Both the position numbers and the translations under genes were made by a program. Positions 33,801 through 41,760 of a stretch of 64,000 nt of DNA are shown here, piece by piece. The stretch covers positions 1 to 64,000 of the forward strand of contig QPMI01000370.1 in assembly GCA_004431415.1 (NCBI GenBank), in the 5' to 3' direction. The stretch comes from Cyanophora paradoxa (Eukaryota > Glaucocystophyceae > Cyanophorales > Cyanophoraceae). The notes beneath the pieces are model-generated. The model searched no databases and was not told the origin of the DNA. It was given only the letters and a program-made list of their open reading frames with translations. Each line of letters opens with the position of its first letter. Position 1 is the first letter of the stretch.

Positions 33801-34342
33801 ACGAGGGAGGATGTTGCGGAGGAGGGGGAGACCAGGGGAGCGGGGGGGCCGCACCTGATGAAGAACTTGCCGGTGGCCTCGCGGCCGATGAACATGCCCC
33901 GCAGGCCGCTCATGCCCGACACCTGCGCCCCAAACGTCGTGATCAGCAGCAGGACCCAGCTCATGATCAGAAGCGTAAGGCGCTGCGGGGGCGGGCCTGG
34001 TCGTAATCCTGCATGAGAGCGCCCATGATGAGCTCCGTCGCCGGCGCCGTCTGCAGCGTGAACGTCTTGCGGGCAGCCGACGGGGAGGCCGTTCGCCTTT
34101 GATCGTCTAGGCCTTCGCCTGCCGCGGCTGTCGCGGACAGCGGCGTTCAGCAAATACGGCGCGGCGGCGGGCTCATGATCAAAGACAATAAATTCACCTG
34201 TGCAGGAAAGCGACGCGGCAATGATGAGACAAGCCACGAGCACCGCTTCCGCGACCGCGCATGCGAGTTGCGGAGCTCGAAAGGAGGGAGCCCTTCCAGA
34301 TCTTCGATTTCGGGGGCGGTGCAGGCCTAGGTGGGCTTCCAT
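12859..34342 (-). CDS. Giant GCC2/GCC3 (ephrin-receptor-like) cysteine-rich membrane protein
   Basis: ATG at 34340-34342, then a hydrophobic segment (AEAVLVACLIIAASL), a helical ectodomain (about 32500-32060, NVTEQVRLVTGVEGL) and a Cys-rich block (25940-24380). Next come many exons of CxxC-type repeats (CPAGTY...CxxCPxGT; 22620-15560), the Cys-rich repeat type annotated as GCC2/GCC3 or TNFR-like. A membrane region follows (15075-14930, LLQIFLLIAIVSIGSALL), then VALAVAFMIAEFVI, a second soluble part (14580-13630), LSGVYALGLGAF and a Ser/Ala/Pro-rich tail ending at a TAA (12859-12861). The ligand is unknown; a surface receptor or adhesin role is inference. Forty-odd introns, many GC-AG. An intron holds a 5-kb retroelement. 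A frameshift in the third repeat copy, an in-frame TAA at 24091-24093 and two unresolved frame joins raise the possibility of a pseudogene. It could also be two genes; the GC-AG intron joining 26499 to about 26433 argues for one. Confidence 0.6.
17326..21091 (-). repeat. 1,296-bp tandem unit, nearly three copies, within the giant gene
   Basis: Copies start at 17326, 18622 and 19918; the third stops matching at about 21091-21098. Each holds six exons (starting GTVPSEDRQRC, SYQPSEGA, CPSGTFAKN, GSVPNVNRDDC, RTYQPSRGAPC, CPSGTYSPETG) plus their introns. I find only a handful of substitutions between copies, and introns are as conserved as exons. The third copy has lost one C at about 20543-20545 (CTCCCC in copies 1 and 2, CTCCC here). 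Confidence 0.95.
26629..26861 (+). repeat. Split direct repeat A1 (left end)
   Basis: 233 bp matching 28631-28863. Contains GTTATAC...GTATAAC inverted arms close to its left edge, then TTGTTGCTTCGCAACAAG and other short dyads. Its last base is the A of the gag ATG, so it probably supplies the promoter and leader. Confidence 0.95.
26861..27922 (+). CDS. Gag-like protein with CCHC zinc knuckle
   Basis: ATG at 26861, immediately at the end of repeat A1; stop TAA at 27920-27922. The protein starts MAALARPRGRLQ followed by a strongly hydrophobic stretch (FVLIVCILALLVCPVANG) that looks like a signal or anchor segment. A long Pro/Thr-rich linker follows, then a helical middle (LNKEFALDTLDNIALAEARD; Gln-rich QMYQQQLQQF) and a C-terminal zinc knuckle CYHCHDPSHMRNVC (C-x2-C-x4-H-x4-C). 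Zinc knuckle plus helical core next to an RT gene identifies a retroelement nucleocapsid/Gag. The hydrophobic N-terminus is unusual for Gag. An in-frame start codon further upstream inside A1 is non-ATG, so I prefer 26861. Confidence 0.8.
   Translation: MAALARPRGRLQLSRFVLIVCILALLVCPVANGARGAKRAKTATPSPNPPDPTVAPSAGPSSPPPVPPTPTPEAPAPEPGPPVITPSGSNICIGTHGPTVPTPSQQIADQTVEAFNQRFAAIEHYLGEVIAARTIGTATANPAPIPTPPISSVPLVDLTSNNGGEGSSSGNTARERAARTREPLTERERQRLHYNITRWNNPLNKEFALDTLDNIALAEARDYSALYIALRDQLKKIQRINQLGLDRALRLQNVNQATDDFQERQLLLTEQMYQQQLQQFTQNTVTGMPYGRSQNFAARPPGPRLAASGPTRPRACYHCHDPSHMRNVCPAFRAACQNCPPGTRPTPLPTPNS
27923..28572 (+). other. Non-coding segment of the element between gag and B1
   Basis: AT-rich, no retroelement domain in any frame. 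Contains imperfect internal repeats: AAATCGCC...TATGGCGT (28147-28170 and 28231-28246) and CAGCTCTGCCCT...TGGCATCTG (28182-28210 and 28283-28309). Confidence 0.6.
28573..28632 (+). repeat. Split direct repeat B1
   Basis: 60 bp from CTTCATGGCAATTGTACAAG to GCGCTGTCCGA, matching 31565-31624, and overlapping A2 by the dinucleotide GA. Confidence 0.95.
28624..28676. promoter_or_regulatory. Nested dyad over the B1/A2 junction (candidate recombination site)
   Basis: Outer arms GCTGTCCGA (28624-28632) and TCGGACAGC (28668-28676) are perfect inverted repeats. Inner arms GTTATAC (28639-28645) and GTATAAC (28656-28662) share nearly the same centre. The left outer arm belongs to B1 and the rest to A2, so the full dyad exists only at this junction. 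Confidence 0.75.
28631..28863 (+). repeat. Split direct repeat A2 (internal)
   Basis: 233 bp matching A1. After it the sequence differs from the gag start (CCCAACC instead of ATGGCAG), so pol lacks the ATG placed at the repeat edge in copy A1. Confidence 0.95.
28963..30887 (+). CDS. Reverse transcriptase-RNase H (pol), one -1 frame break
   Basis: Upstream part 28963-29229 encodes a conserved RT lead-in (WLQNGYPLAG; IQKLLGTGAIR). At 29221-29229 (CCCCGAAAA) the reading frame must move back one base to continue into the RT core ending at 30887. Motifs: FTIDLESGYHHVPV (motif A Asp), LPFGLSHAPYAF (motif B), SYVDDFW (catalytic YVDD), then RNase H residues in TTDASKIGLGG, EMTAIIRALHHF, RSDNTNAVQYI and PGETNNFADYLS. 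The tail, with AVDCFTVDWS and VLLRVVRHAQ, is typical of DIRS/Ngaro-type pol. No ATG begins the first frame; a pyrimidine tract plus TTTTCTGTCAG near 28975-28984 could be a splice acceptor. The break may be programmed, mutational or a sequencing error. Confidence 0.85.
30969..31613 (+). CDS. Tyrosine recombinase, C-terminally truncated
   Basis: ATG at 30969; stop TGA at 31611-31613. An N-terminal core-binding helical part (STRDAYAMWVGRFRQFC; VLAGFLCDIADDDY) is followed by the start of the catalytic domain with the first Arg box (VGFFGLLRRSEIVQIRRSHL) and the beta-hairpin region (VLRVPRSKTDQT). The frame then runs into repeat B2 and stops about 20 codons after entering it. The downstream H-x-x-R box and the nucleophilic Tyr expected in this family are absent. 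As drawn, the protein could bind DNA but should not be catalytic alone. It lies 80 bp downstream of pol on the same strand. Confidence 0.8.
   Translation: MDAARWAHICARITFYANQHLASSTRDAYAMWVGRFRQFCIQLGVLPFPVDAEVLAGFLCDIADDDYVFSTINVAFSAVRNECETLRFDTSVFSSVLIQHVLTGLRRVLGDGPTRPAAVLSVEHIRRLAVASDRVPSQTHRRSIAMITVGFFGLLRRSEIVQIRRSHLSFRPDGMVLRVPRSKTDQTRIGHELFISALHFMAIVQVVPQLQYTK
31565..31624 (+). repeat. Split direct repeat B2 (right end)
   Basis: 60 bp matching B1; carries the last codons and stop of the truncated recombinase and is followed by host intron sequence AGCGGAGCGAGG. Confidence 0.95.
32729..33854 (-). repeat. 1.1-kb C/T-rich intron of the giant gene
   Basis: Donor gtgcgg directly after the codons for TGKFFIR; acceptor tcgcag before EIDLDTLRPVSF. 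Almost pure C plus T on the coding strand (G/A on the plus strand), many times longer than the neighbouring introns. The 437-codon and 272-codon ORFs inside are Pro/Ser/His strings, not genes. Confidence 0.7.
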
Positions 34343-35434
34343 GTTATCTCCCCTGTTCGGAGCTGAGCAAGTCGCCGATGTCGTTGACTGCTGCTGTGAG
34401 CGTACGCGCGGCGAGCTGAAGGTCTGCCCGCCAATTGCAATTGTCTTGGAAAGCTAAGCTCATAATTAAGCTGCGCATGCACGCGCAGCTGCGCATGCCA
34501 TGCTCGCGCTCGTTGCGCGCCGGGCGCCGCGGCCGCGTTGAGCTCGGACGTGTGCGCACACGGCCGCTGCTCCAGAGAGTCCGAAGATCAGCTCACGAGT
34601 TCGTACGAGCGCTGCGCATGCGCATGCATATGCATTCGCGCTAGCGCGCTGAGCTAGCCGCGCTTGTGGTATAGCAGTGCAGTCACTGCACTATAGCTAG
34701 CCTAGTGCCAGAATACTAGCTATAGTAGCAGCTGCAGCTGATTTCGCCGAGTCGGGTCGCCAGCTACGCAGTGAACATTGGCTGGGTGAAAAACCTGCGA
34801 CGGTCAGAGTATGGTGTTCCGTGTGGGTGGCGCTGGGTTCCGCTCACTCCGCGATAGCGGAGAGGCACTTGGGCGGAAAATCCGCGTATACGTACCCGCT
34901 TACTGACAGTCGTACCCTAGCTTGACAGTCGCCGGTATGGCGCGGCCGTACGCGTGGCCCAGTGGGAGCTGCTGGTGCGGTTTCGATATCGGGACCGGTG
35001 TACGTATCGAAATCGATATCGGGGACCCGCGGCCGATCGATATCATGATCATGCATATCGATATCACGTGCACGGCGTCCCGCGCCGGCCCCGGCGTATC
35101 ATGATCACGGCGTCGACGTCCCGGCCCGGCGCCGGCGCGGCCCTAGGCCTCATGGCCATGGAATTCCGAAGCTAAGTTCGCAGCGACGTGCATGCTGGAT
35201 CACCCGGCCCCGTCGACGTCGCCGAGTCGGGGCCTTCGTCGCCGTCTTCTGCCTCGCCGGCGCCTCCGAGGCTCTGCCCCGCGGCCGCCGCCGCGGCCCC
35301 CACCCCTTCCGGGGGATCCCCCTGGCCGGATCATCGGATCGGAGCAGCGCGGGCCTCGGAGCTTCTGGGTCGGGAGTACTAGTATGGTACAGGGGGAGGA
35401 GACAGCGGGAAGCACGCGGTCCCGGGCCGCGCCC
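34343..35434. other. Intergenic, upstream of the giant gene
   Basis: 1.1 kb without a supportable gene. Should contain the giant gene's promoter (minus strand) and the 3' end of the unknown minus-strand gene to the right. Contains several short palindromes, including CGATATCG-type words near 34985-35065 and a hairpin at 34671-34696. Confidence 0.5.
34671..34696. repeat. Short inverted repeat
   Basis: AGTGCAG-TCA-CTGCACT with seven-base perfect arms. Confidence 0.8.
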
Positions 35435-36610
35435 TCACTTCTTGCGGTGCTCGCAGCCGAAGCCGGCGAGGACGAGGGCCGTCGGGCGCTCCCCCTCCCC
35501 CGGGTTGCTGAAGTTCAGGATCTTGCGCAGCTGCCCGCACGCGGTCAGCCGCGCGGCCCGCTGCGGGCGCCGGCGCCGGCGCCGGCGCCGCGCCCCGGCC
35601 CCGGGCGCGCGCACCCGGAGGTCGTCGCGGACCAGGATGATGCTGTCCACGCTCGTGATCTGAGGGGGCGCCCGGACCGTCGCGCCCGGCGCCCGGCCGC
35701 GGCGGGCGCGGCGGGAGGCGCGGGCGCACCCTGGAGTACCGCGTCTTCATGAGAAGCTGCGCGGGGCCGGCGGTCAGCGGGCTGCGAGGGGCGGGGCGGG
35801 GTAGGGCGGGGGCAGGCCTCGGTGCGGGCGCAGTCGAAGGTGAAGGAGCCGACGAAGGGCTTCGCCTCCTCGTACGCGATGTCCCCTGCCGCCGCCCTCG
35901 CCGCCGCGCGCGGGGCGGGCCGGGGCGGGCGGGGCTGGCGGGGCGGGGCGGGGCGCACGGAAGTACTTGCCGGAGATGACGTCCCCGTCGTACTCGACCG
36001 GCACGAAGAGCACGTTCGTCGAGTTCGTCACCCGGCCCCGCTTCTCCATCACCTGCCCGCACCGGGCCCTCGGCGCGAGGCCGGCGGCGGGGCGGGGCGC
36101 GGGCGGGGCGGACCGTGTCGAAGAAGACCTTGTAGCCGGCGGCGGCCTCGACGCCCTCCTCCGTCACCTCCTCGTTGCACACCTGCCACCGCGCCCGCGT
36201 CACCAGCGGCCGGGCCCCGGCGGAGGCACAGGAGCGCCGGCGGAGGCGGAGGCGGCCCGGCGGGCCCTCGCAGCGGCGCCGGCGGGAGTGCGCGCGCAGG
36301 AAGGGCGCAGCGGGCACCGCACCTCGAGCACGCGGCGCTTGACGTACTCGTCGAGCTCGTCCACCGTGAAGTCCGTCTGCGCCGCCCCGGCTCGCGTCAG
36401 CGCACTCCGAGCGTCAGCGGCCGCCTTGGAGCGCGCGCCTGCGACCGTTCGATCTCGCCCGTCTGCGGCAGCTCTGGCGAGAAGTAGTGGTAGGTCCGCT
36501 CGCTGCCGGCGGGCTGTCTCGGACGAGTGCCGAAACGCGTGAAGCAGGGGCATGCACCTGAACCACCTGCCCGGCTGAGCGTCGAAGAACTTCCAGAATG
36601 CCTTGTTCAT
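35435..36610 (-). CDS. Unidentified multi-exon protein
   Basis: ATG at 36608-36610 (MNKAFWKFFDAQPG); stop TGA at 35435-35437 after GFGCEHRKK. Exons in order carry SERTYHYFSPELPQTGEIER, TDFTVDELDEYVKRRVLE, CNEEVTEEGVEAAAGYKVFF, VTNSTNVLFVPVEYDGDVIS, IAYEEAKPFVGSFTFDC, LLMKTRYS, TSVDSIILVRDDLR and LRKILNFSNPGEGERPTALV, joined by introns with gtgcg/gtccg donors and CTGAC...CAG ends. This gives a soluble protein of roughly 200 residues with mixed alpha/beta character, no signal peptide and no membrane span. I do not recognise a family. It is divergent from DNAJC2 with 360 bp between start codons. Confidence 0.6.
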
Positions 36611-36970
36611 GGACTCCTTGTCGTGGGATGCGCTGGCACTGAGGCCGACATCAGAGGCTGCAGCGGGAGAGCGACGCCCAGGGACCCGGCACGCGGCCCG
36701 CACCGAACGGAGAAGACCGGGGACGCGGTCGCATCATTCCGATCGTCCGAGCGCCGCACGCTCCGGCCGGCGAAGCTGCTCCGGAGCCGGGCGGACGACG
36801 CCGCCGCGGTCGACGGGCATGACGGGGCGGATCGACCCGGTACGCGGGCATCTGCAGCGCGCGGCGCGACGATCGGTGCTGCGAACATGATGCTGGCTTT
36901 TGCGGTCAACAACTGCCGAGCGCGCGTACCCGGGCGAAGGCACGGTACCGTACCCGGGATCGAGAAAAAG
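36611..36970. promoter_or_regulatory. Shared upstream region of a head-to-head gene pair
   Basis: 360 bp between the ATGs of the minus-strand unknown gene and plus-strand DNAJC2; likely bidirectional promoter by position. No TATA-like box stands out. A GGTACCGTACCCGGG-type dyad lies near 36942-36958. Confidence 0.4.
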
Positions 36971-39874
36971 ATGGCGGCCGCGCGGGTCCTGCTGCTCCCG
37001 GCGCCCTCGCTCGACCCTGAGGAGTGGGGCGCGGTCGTGTTCTGCGATGTCGCGGGCCCGGTTCCTGGTGCGCGCCCCACCCCGGCGCCAGCGCTCGCGA
37101 CCTCGAGCCGCGCCGACGCGCGTGCAGGGAACAAGGAGCCCGCCGGCCAGGCCTTCCACAACCTCGCGTATACAGTCATACACGGCCTGGAGGACGCGGA
37201 GGAGCAGGCGAAGCATGAAGCGGAGGAGGACGAGACGTTCCGGAAGAAGCACAAGTCCGACAACTGGCTGCCCATCGAGGGCGAGCACCACGATTTGAAC
37301 AACCAGGCGAGGCTTGGCGCGGCGCCGCACGCCGCCCCGCGCGCCGACCGCTCGCCGCTCAGGATCACTACGCGGTCATGGGGCTGGAGCACCTTCGGCA
37401 CGAGGCGACGGAGGATCAGATCCGCAAGACGTACCGCGAGCTGAGCCTCAAGTACCACCCGGGTTAGCGCTTTCGCGCGCGGCGGGGGCGCTGGGCGCGG
37501 CTGACGGGGGCGGGGCGGGGCAGACAAGATGCAGGGGAAGGAGGGCGTCGAGGGCTCGGACCTCATCTTCAAGGCCATCCAGAAGGCGTACGACGTGCTC
37601 GGCGACCCCGTGAAGCGCCGCTCGTACGACTCGAGCTTCGAGTTCGACGACGCTATCCCCACCGGATTCGAGAAGGCGCGCCCCGCCGGGGCGCCGCGCC
37701 CGGGGCCGGGCGCCGCCGCGCGCGCGCGGGGCGGCGAGCGGGGCGCAGGGGAGCTTCTACGAGGTCTTCGGGCGGGTCTTCAAGCGGAACGCGGTCTGGT
37801 CGGCGGTCAAGCCGGTGCCCATGCTCGGCGACGACGACACGCCCGACGCCGACGTCGACGGCGCGCCCGCCCGCCCCTGCCGCCCGCGGCCCGCCGCCGC
37901 TCACGCGCCTCGCAGCGTTCTACCACTTCTGGGACAACTTCAAGTCGTGGAGGTGGGTGCCCTGCCCCTGCCCCGCGGGGGCCGACGCGGGCCCGGGCCG
38001 GCTCGAGCGGGGCGGGGCGGGGGCGCAGAGACTTCTCGTACCTGGACGAGCACGTGCCGGAGAGCGCCGAGTGCCGGGAGGAGCGGCGCTGGATGGAGAA
38101 GGAGAACGAGCGCGAGCGCAACAAGCGCAAGAAGGCCGAGTTCGCCCGCGTCCGCAAGTGCGCGACTCGCGCCGCGCCGCCCCGCGCCGCGCGGGGCCCC
38201 GGCCGAGGCGGGTGGGCGTGGCAGGCTGGTGGACCTGGCGTACAGCAAGGACCCGCGCGTGGTGCGGCGGCGCAAGGCCGAGCTGGAGGCGAAGGAGAAG
38301 GCGAAGCAGGACAAGGCGGAGAGCCGGCGGCGGGAGCAGGAGGCGAAGGAGAAGGCGGAGGAGGAGGAGCGGCAGCGCAAGGCGCGGGAGGAGGAAGAAG
38401 AGCGGCAGCGGAAGCAGCGGGAGAAGACGGAGAAGGAGTGGCAGAAGAAGCAGCTCAAGAAGGAGCGCGCCCGCCTCCGCACCCTCCTCCAGGCCCTCCT
38501 CCCCGTGCGGCCTTCGCCCCACCCGCCGCCGGCCGCGGGCCGAGCGGGGCGCGCGGCAGGCGGCGGAGGCGCCCGGGGAGGCGGACGTCGAGACGTACGC
38601 GAACGAGGCCGGCTACGAGCGCATCAAGGCCCTCAACGACTCCATCGAGGGCACCGACGGTCCGCCCCGCCCCGCCGCCCCCGCTCCCACGCCCTTCCCG
38701 GTCCGACCACCGGCGGCGGCAGCGGCGCGGGCGCGGGCGGGCTGGGAGGCGGAGTGGGGCCCCGTGCGGGACGCGATTCGGGGGCGGGAGGAGGCGGCGG
38801 CGCGGGCGGCGGAGGAGGAGGCGGCCAAGAAGAAGGCGGCCAAGACGAAGAAGAAGGCGGGCAAGGAGGGCCCCGAGGCGGCTGCCGGGGGCGACGGCCC
38901 GAGCGGCGCGGCCGCCGAGCGCCCGTGGACCGAGCAGGAGCTCTTCGCCCTGCAGAAGGCCCTCGTCAAGTTCCCTCCGGGGGCGGCGAACCGCTGGGAG
39001 AGCGTCGCCGTCGCCATGGGCCACACGCGCGAGCCGCAGGAGATCATCGCCATGGCCAGCAAGATACGGTGCCCCCGCCCGCCCGCGGCGCGCGCCCCCG
39101 CCGGGCCGCCGGGCGCTGACGGCTGCGCTTGCGTGCGGCGCAGGACGGCGAAGATGGGGAAGCCGCCGCCGGACGTCAAGGCGCGCCGGGCCGGACGGGG
39201 GCGGGGCGGCGGGCGGTGCGGCTGACGCGCGGGGGCGCGGCGCAGGTGGAGGACGACTACAGCAAGTTCGCCCACTCCAAGGGCGTCCGCCAGGAGATCA
39301 AGTCCGCCCCACGCAGCGCTGGGAGGCGCGCCCCGGCCCCGCCCGCCCCGCCCCGCCCCCGCCCCGCCCCTCGAGCCCCGCGCCAGGTCGACGAGAAGAC
39401 GACCCCGCCGGTCGCCGTTGCCGCGGAGAGCCCTGCGCCGCCGCCGGCCGCAGCGCCGGCGCCGCCGCCGGCGGCGGCGGCCACGGCGTCGCCGCCGCCG
39501 CGGGCGGAGGCCGGGGAGGCGGACGCGGAGCGCAAGGCGAAGAAGGCGGCGGCGGTGCCGCCGGGGGCGGAGGACGGGGCGGGCCCCGCGAACAAGGACT
39601 GGACGGTCGAGCAGCAGCAGGCCCTCGAGCGCGGCCTCAAGGCGCACCCCGCGACCCTCGGCGCCGAGCGCTGGAAGCTCATCTCCAAGCTCGTCCCGGG
39701 GAAGACCCCCAAGCAGTGCATGGAGCGCTTCAAGGCACGCCCCGCCGCCCCGCCCCGCGCCCCGCCCCTTGCCCCGCCCCGCGCCGCCCCGCGGCTGACG
39801 GGGCGGCGCGCGCGCAGGAGCTGGTGGCCTTCTTCAAGACCAAGCGCGACAAGGAAGCCAAGGGCGAGGCCTGA
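36971..39874 (+). CDS. DNAJC2: Zuotin / DNAJC2 ribosome-associated J-domain protein
   Basis: ATG at 36971 (MAAARVLLLPAPSLDPEEWG); stop TGA at 39872-39874. Order: zuotin-type N-terminus (HKSDNWLPIEGEHHDLNNQ); J domain DHYAVMGLEHLRHEATEDQI...YRELSLKYHPDK with the HPD motif; zuotin homology region (FYHFWDNFKSW; FSYLDEHVPESAECREERRW); a long charged Lys/Glu helix (38230-38480) that in zuotin contacts the ribosome; then two SANT/Myb-like domains (PWTEQELFALQKALVKFPPG at 38924 and DWTVEQQQALERGLKAHPAT at 39598), as in DNAJC2/MPP11. It acts with an Hsp70 partner in the ribosome-associated complex and, in other eukaryotes, also in chromatin. An intron splits the HPD triplet after the first base of Asp (37465). 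All exon joins I followed are in frame. Confidence 0.93.
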
Positions 39875-40194
39875 GCGCGACGCGTGCCTGCAGCATCTCC
39901 CCGCCCCGCCCCCGTGAGACGCGAGCTACATCAGAGGAAAGACAGCCCCTGTCAGCTTGGAGCTTGATGAAAGCTGTTATTACAGGCGCCATTTCATGGC
40001 ACGAGCAAGTTGGGGGGCAGGGAGGGGCGGGGCGCGTGGCGAGGTGTGGGGCCGACGACAGCGGGGGCATTCGAAAGGCGAGGACGAAGAGCGGGGCGGG
40101 AAGGGGGCGGCGCGGAGGTGGCGGTGGGGTTTGCGAGGGGGTTTCCGGGAGGGGCGCTTGAGAGGCGGGATGGGTTCGGGAGTCGGGTCGGACG
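39875..40194. other. Intergenic between convergent DNAJC2 and MED21
   Basis: 320 bp, G-rich on the plus strand in its right half. No gene seen; it holds both 3' ends. Confidence 0.5.
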
Positions 40195-40722
40195 CTAGCT
40201 AGAAAGGAGGTCGTCGGAGATGGAGCGCAGCGAGTCCTTCACGCCCGTCAGCAGCTCCTCTGCCGCCGCGCGTCAGCGCCGCGCCGCCGGGGGGGGGAAT
40301 GGGGGAGAGGCTCGCGCACCCGCGCCGCGCACGGCCTGCGTAACCTTCTTCGACACCTCCTCGTCTTCCCGCTGCAGCGCGCTCAGCGTGGCCAGCTGCG
40401 CATCCTTCCCGCTGGTCGCCGGCAGCGCGTCGATGAGGCTGTCGATGCGTTTTGAGGCGCGGACGAGATCGACAGCGAATTCCTTCGCCATCTTCTCGAC
40501 GGCCTGCTTGTCCAGGGTCGGCGGCGGCGGCGGCTGCTGCGGCGCAGGAGCTCCCTCGGGCAGGAAGGGGCACGGCTCGTTCCCGAGCGCCGCAGGCGGA
40601 GCGTCGCGCTGCAGCACTCCGATGGAGGTGAACATGATCATCGCGAACTGGTCGAGCTGGTCCTGGAGGGCCGTGAGCACGTCCACCTGTGGCGGACCTG
40701 CCGCCGCCGCAGGGTCGCCCAT
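40195..40722 (-). CDS. MED21: Mediator complex subunit 21
   Basis: ATG at 40720-40722 (MGDPAAAAGPPQVDV); stop TAG at 40195-40197 after SISDDLLSS. Two exons. Exon 1 carries the MED21 signature: DVLTALQDQLDQFAMIMFTS near the N-terminus, a Pro-rich linker, then MAKEFAVDLVRASKRIDSLI and LPATSGKDAQLATLSALQRE, the two helices of the four-helix bundle formed with MED7. Exon 2 adds ELLTGVKDSLRSI after a GT-AG intron with CTGACG near its 3' end. Size of about 150 residues agrees with the family. It is a nuclear coactivator subunit bridging activators and RNA polymerase II. Head-to-head with the next plus-strand gene. Confidence 0.88.
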
Positions 40723-40994
40723 CCCCACCGCGACGTCGCTACGCTTTGCGGGCTCGCTGCGACCCTATGACCCTATGGAGAGCTCCGGAGATCCCGCGCT
40801 GTATATATTCTGTTGTCAATGCGCTAAATCTAGGCCGAGTCGCGCTGGAGGGCGGCTGCCGGGTGCCGCTAGCGCTGTGCAGCCGCTGAGCAGCCGCTCG
40901 CTTGAGTCGCTTCGACTGGTACGGACGGGTACGCGATTCGCGGGTTCGATCTCCGGTCGATCTTGGGCGGATATCAGCGCTGCGACCGCAAAGC
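40723..40994. promoter_or_regulatory. Shared upstream region of MED21 and the next gene
   Basis: 272 bp between divergent start codons; includes an AT-rich island CTGTATATATTCTG at about 40799-40812 that could act as a TATA-like element. Function inferred from position only. Confidence 0.4.
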
Positions 40995-41760
40995 ATGGCC
41001 TTTCTTGCGTTGCCTCCGTGCAATGACGCTCTGTCGCGGCGGCGGTTCGCGGACGAAGATCGGCGCGTCAGCCTCCAGCCGCAGCGAGCGCCCTCCAGCC
41101 GCGGCGAGTTTCGCATATCTGCCTCCGGGAGCGATCATCAACGCGAATCAGCACCTCGATCCGGCGCTGCGCCGAACGTGCCGCCGTCGCCAGCATCTCG
41201 CGCCAACACGCACGTGGCTGCCGGGAACGAGCACGGCAGTGTAGACCCTTCCATAAGCATTGACGGCTCTCCACGATGGGTTCAGCGCATGGTGCGCCTG
41301 CGTGCCGGGAAGGGTCGCTCTGATGTCGGGGGCAAGCGCTAGCGCGTCCTCCGCGTCGTGCACGCTCTCACACACTTCGAAGGGTAATCACGCTCCATTC
41401 GTGCTCGGCGGCGCTGCATTCGGAATTTCCGGTGCGCGGCCCAGCGTGAGCGTCAATGACGCCTTCAGCGACATCATTTCGGCAAGTCGCTGTCATTCTC
41501 AGACGCATGTCTTCCCTGGCGCAGTGGTCCTAGCGGGCGTCGCGGGAATGCTCGATTGGCGAGATTACAAGAGGCGGAAAGAGGAGCGCGCGAAGCTCGA
41601 GCAGCGCCTCACCCGTCTAGCGAACATGCGCTCCGATCCGTCGCCGGAGAGCGCGCGCCTCGGTCGCAGCGCAAGCCGCGCGCTCTCCAAGCCTCGCGCC
41701 GCCACCTCGAATTCGGGGTCGAGCCACGACAACCCGTCGCCCCCAAAGCTTCCAGCATGA
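40995..41760 (+). CDS. Small protein with one predicted membrane span, unknown function
   Basis: Three exons join perfectly: 40995-41291 (ATG start, MAFLALPPCNDALSRRRFAD), 41383-41431 and 41525-41760 (stop TGA). Introns are GT-AG with gtgcgc donors. The N-terminal 80-odd residues are Ser/Arg-rich and low complexity, followed by WVQRMGNHAP and a hydrophobic segment FVLGGAAFGISVVLAGVAGM built across two splice junctions. A charged helix (DWRDYKRRKEERAKLEQRL) and a Ser/Pro-rich tail follow. The in-frame assembly of a continuous membrane helix from three exons supports the model. The short basic N-terminus would be compatible with organelle targeting, but that is a guess; no family recognised. 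Confidence 0.65.

Noticed and set aside
33029-34342. 437-codon and nested minus-strand ORFs full of Pro, Ser and His
   Set aside because: They read through the pyrimidine-rich intron of the giant gene; only their N-terminal part overlaps real exons.
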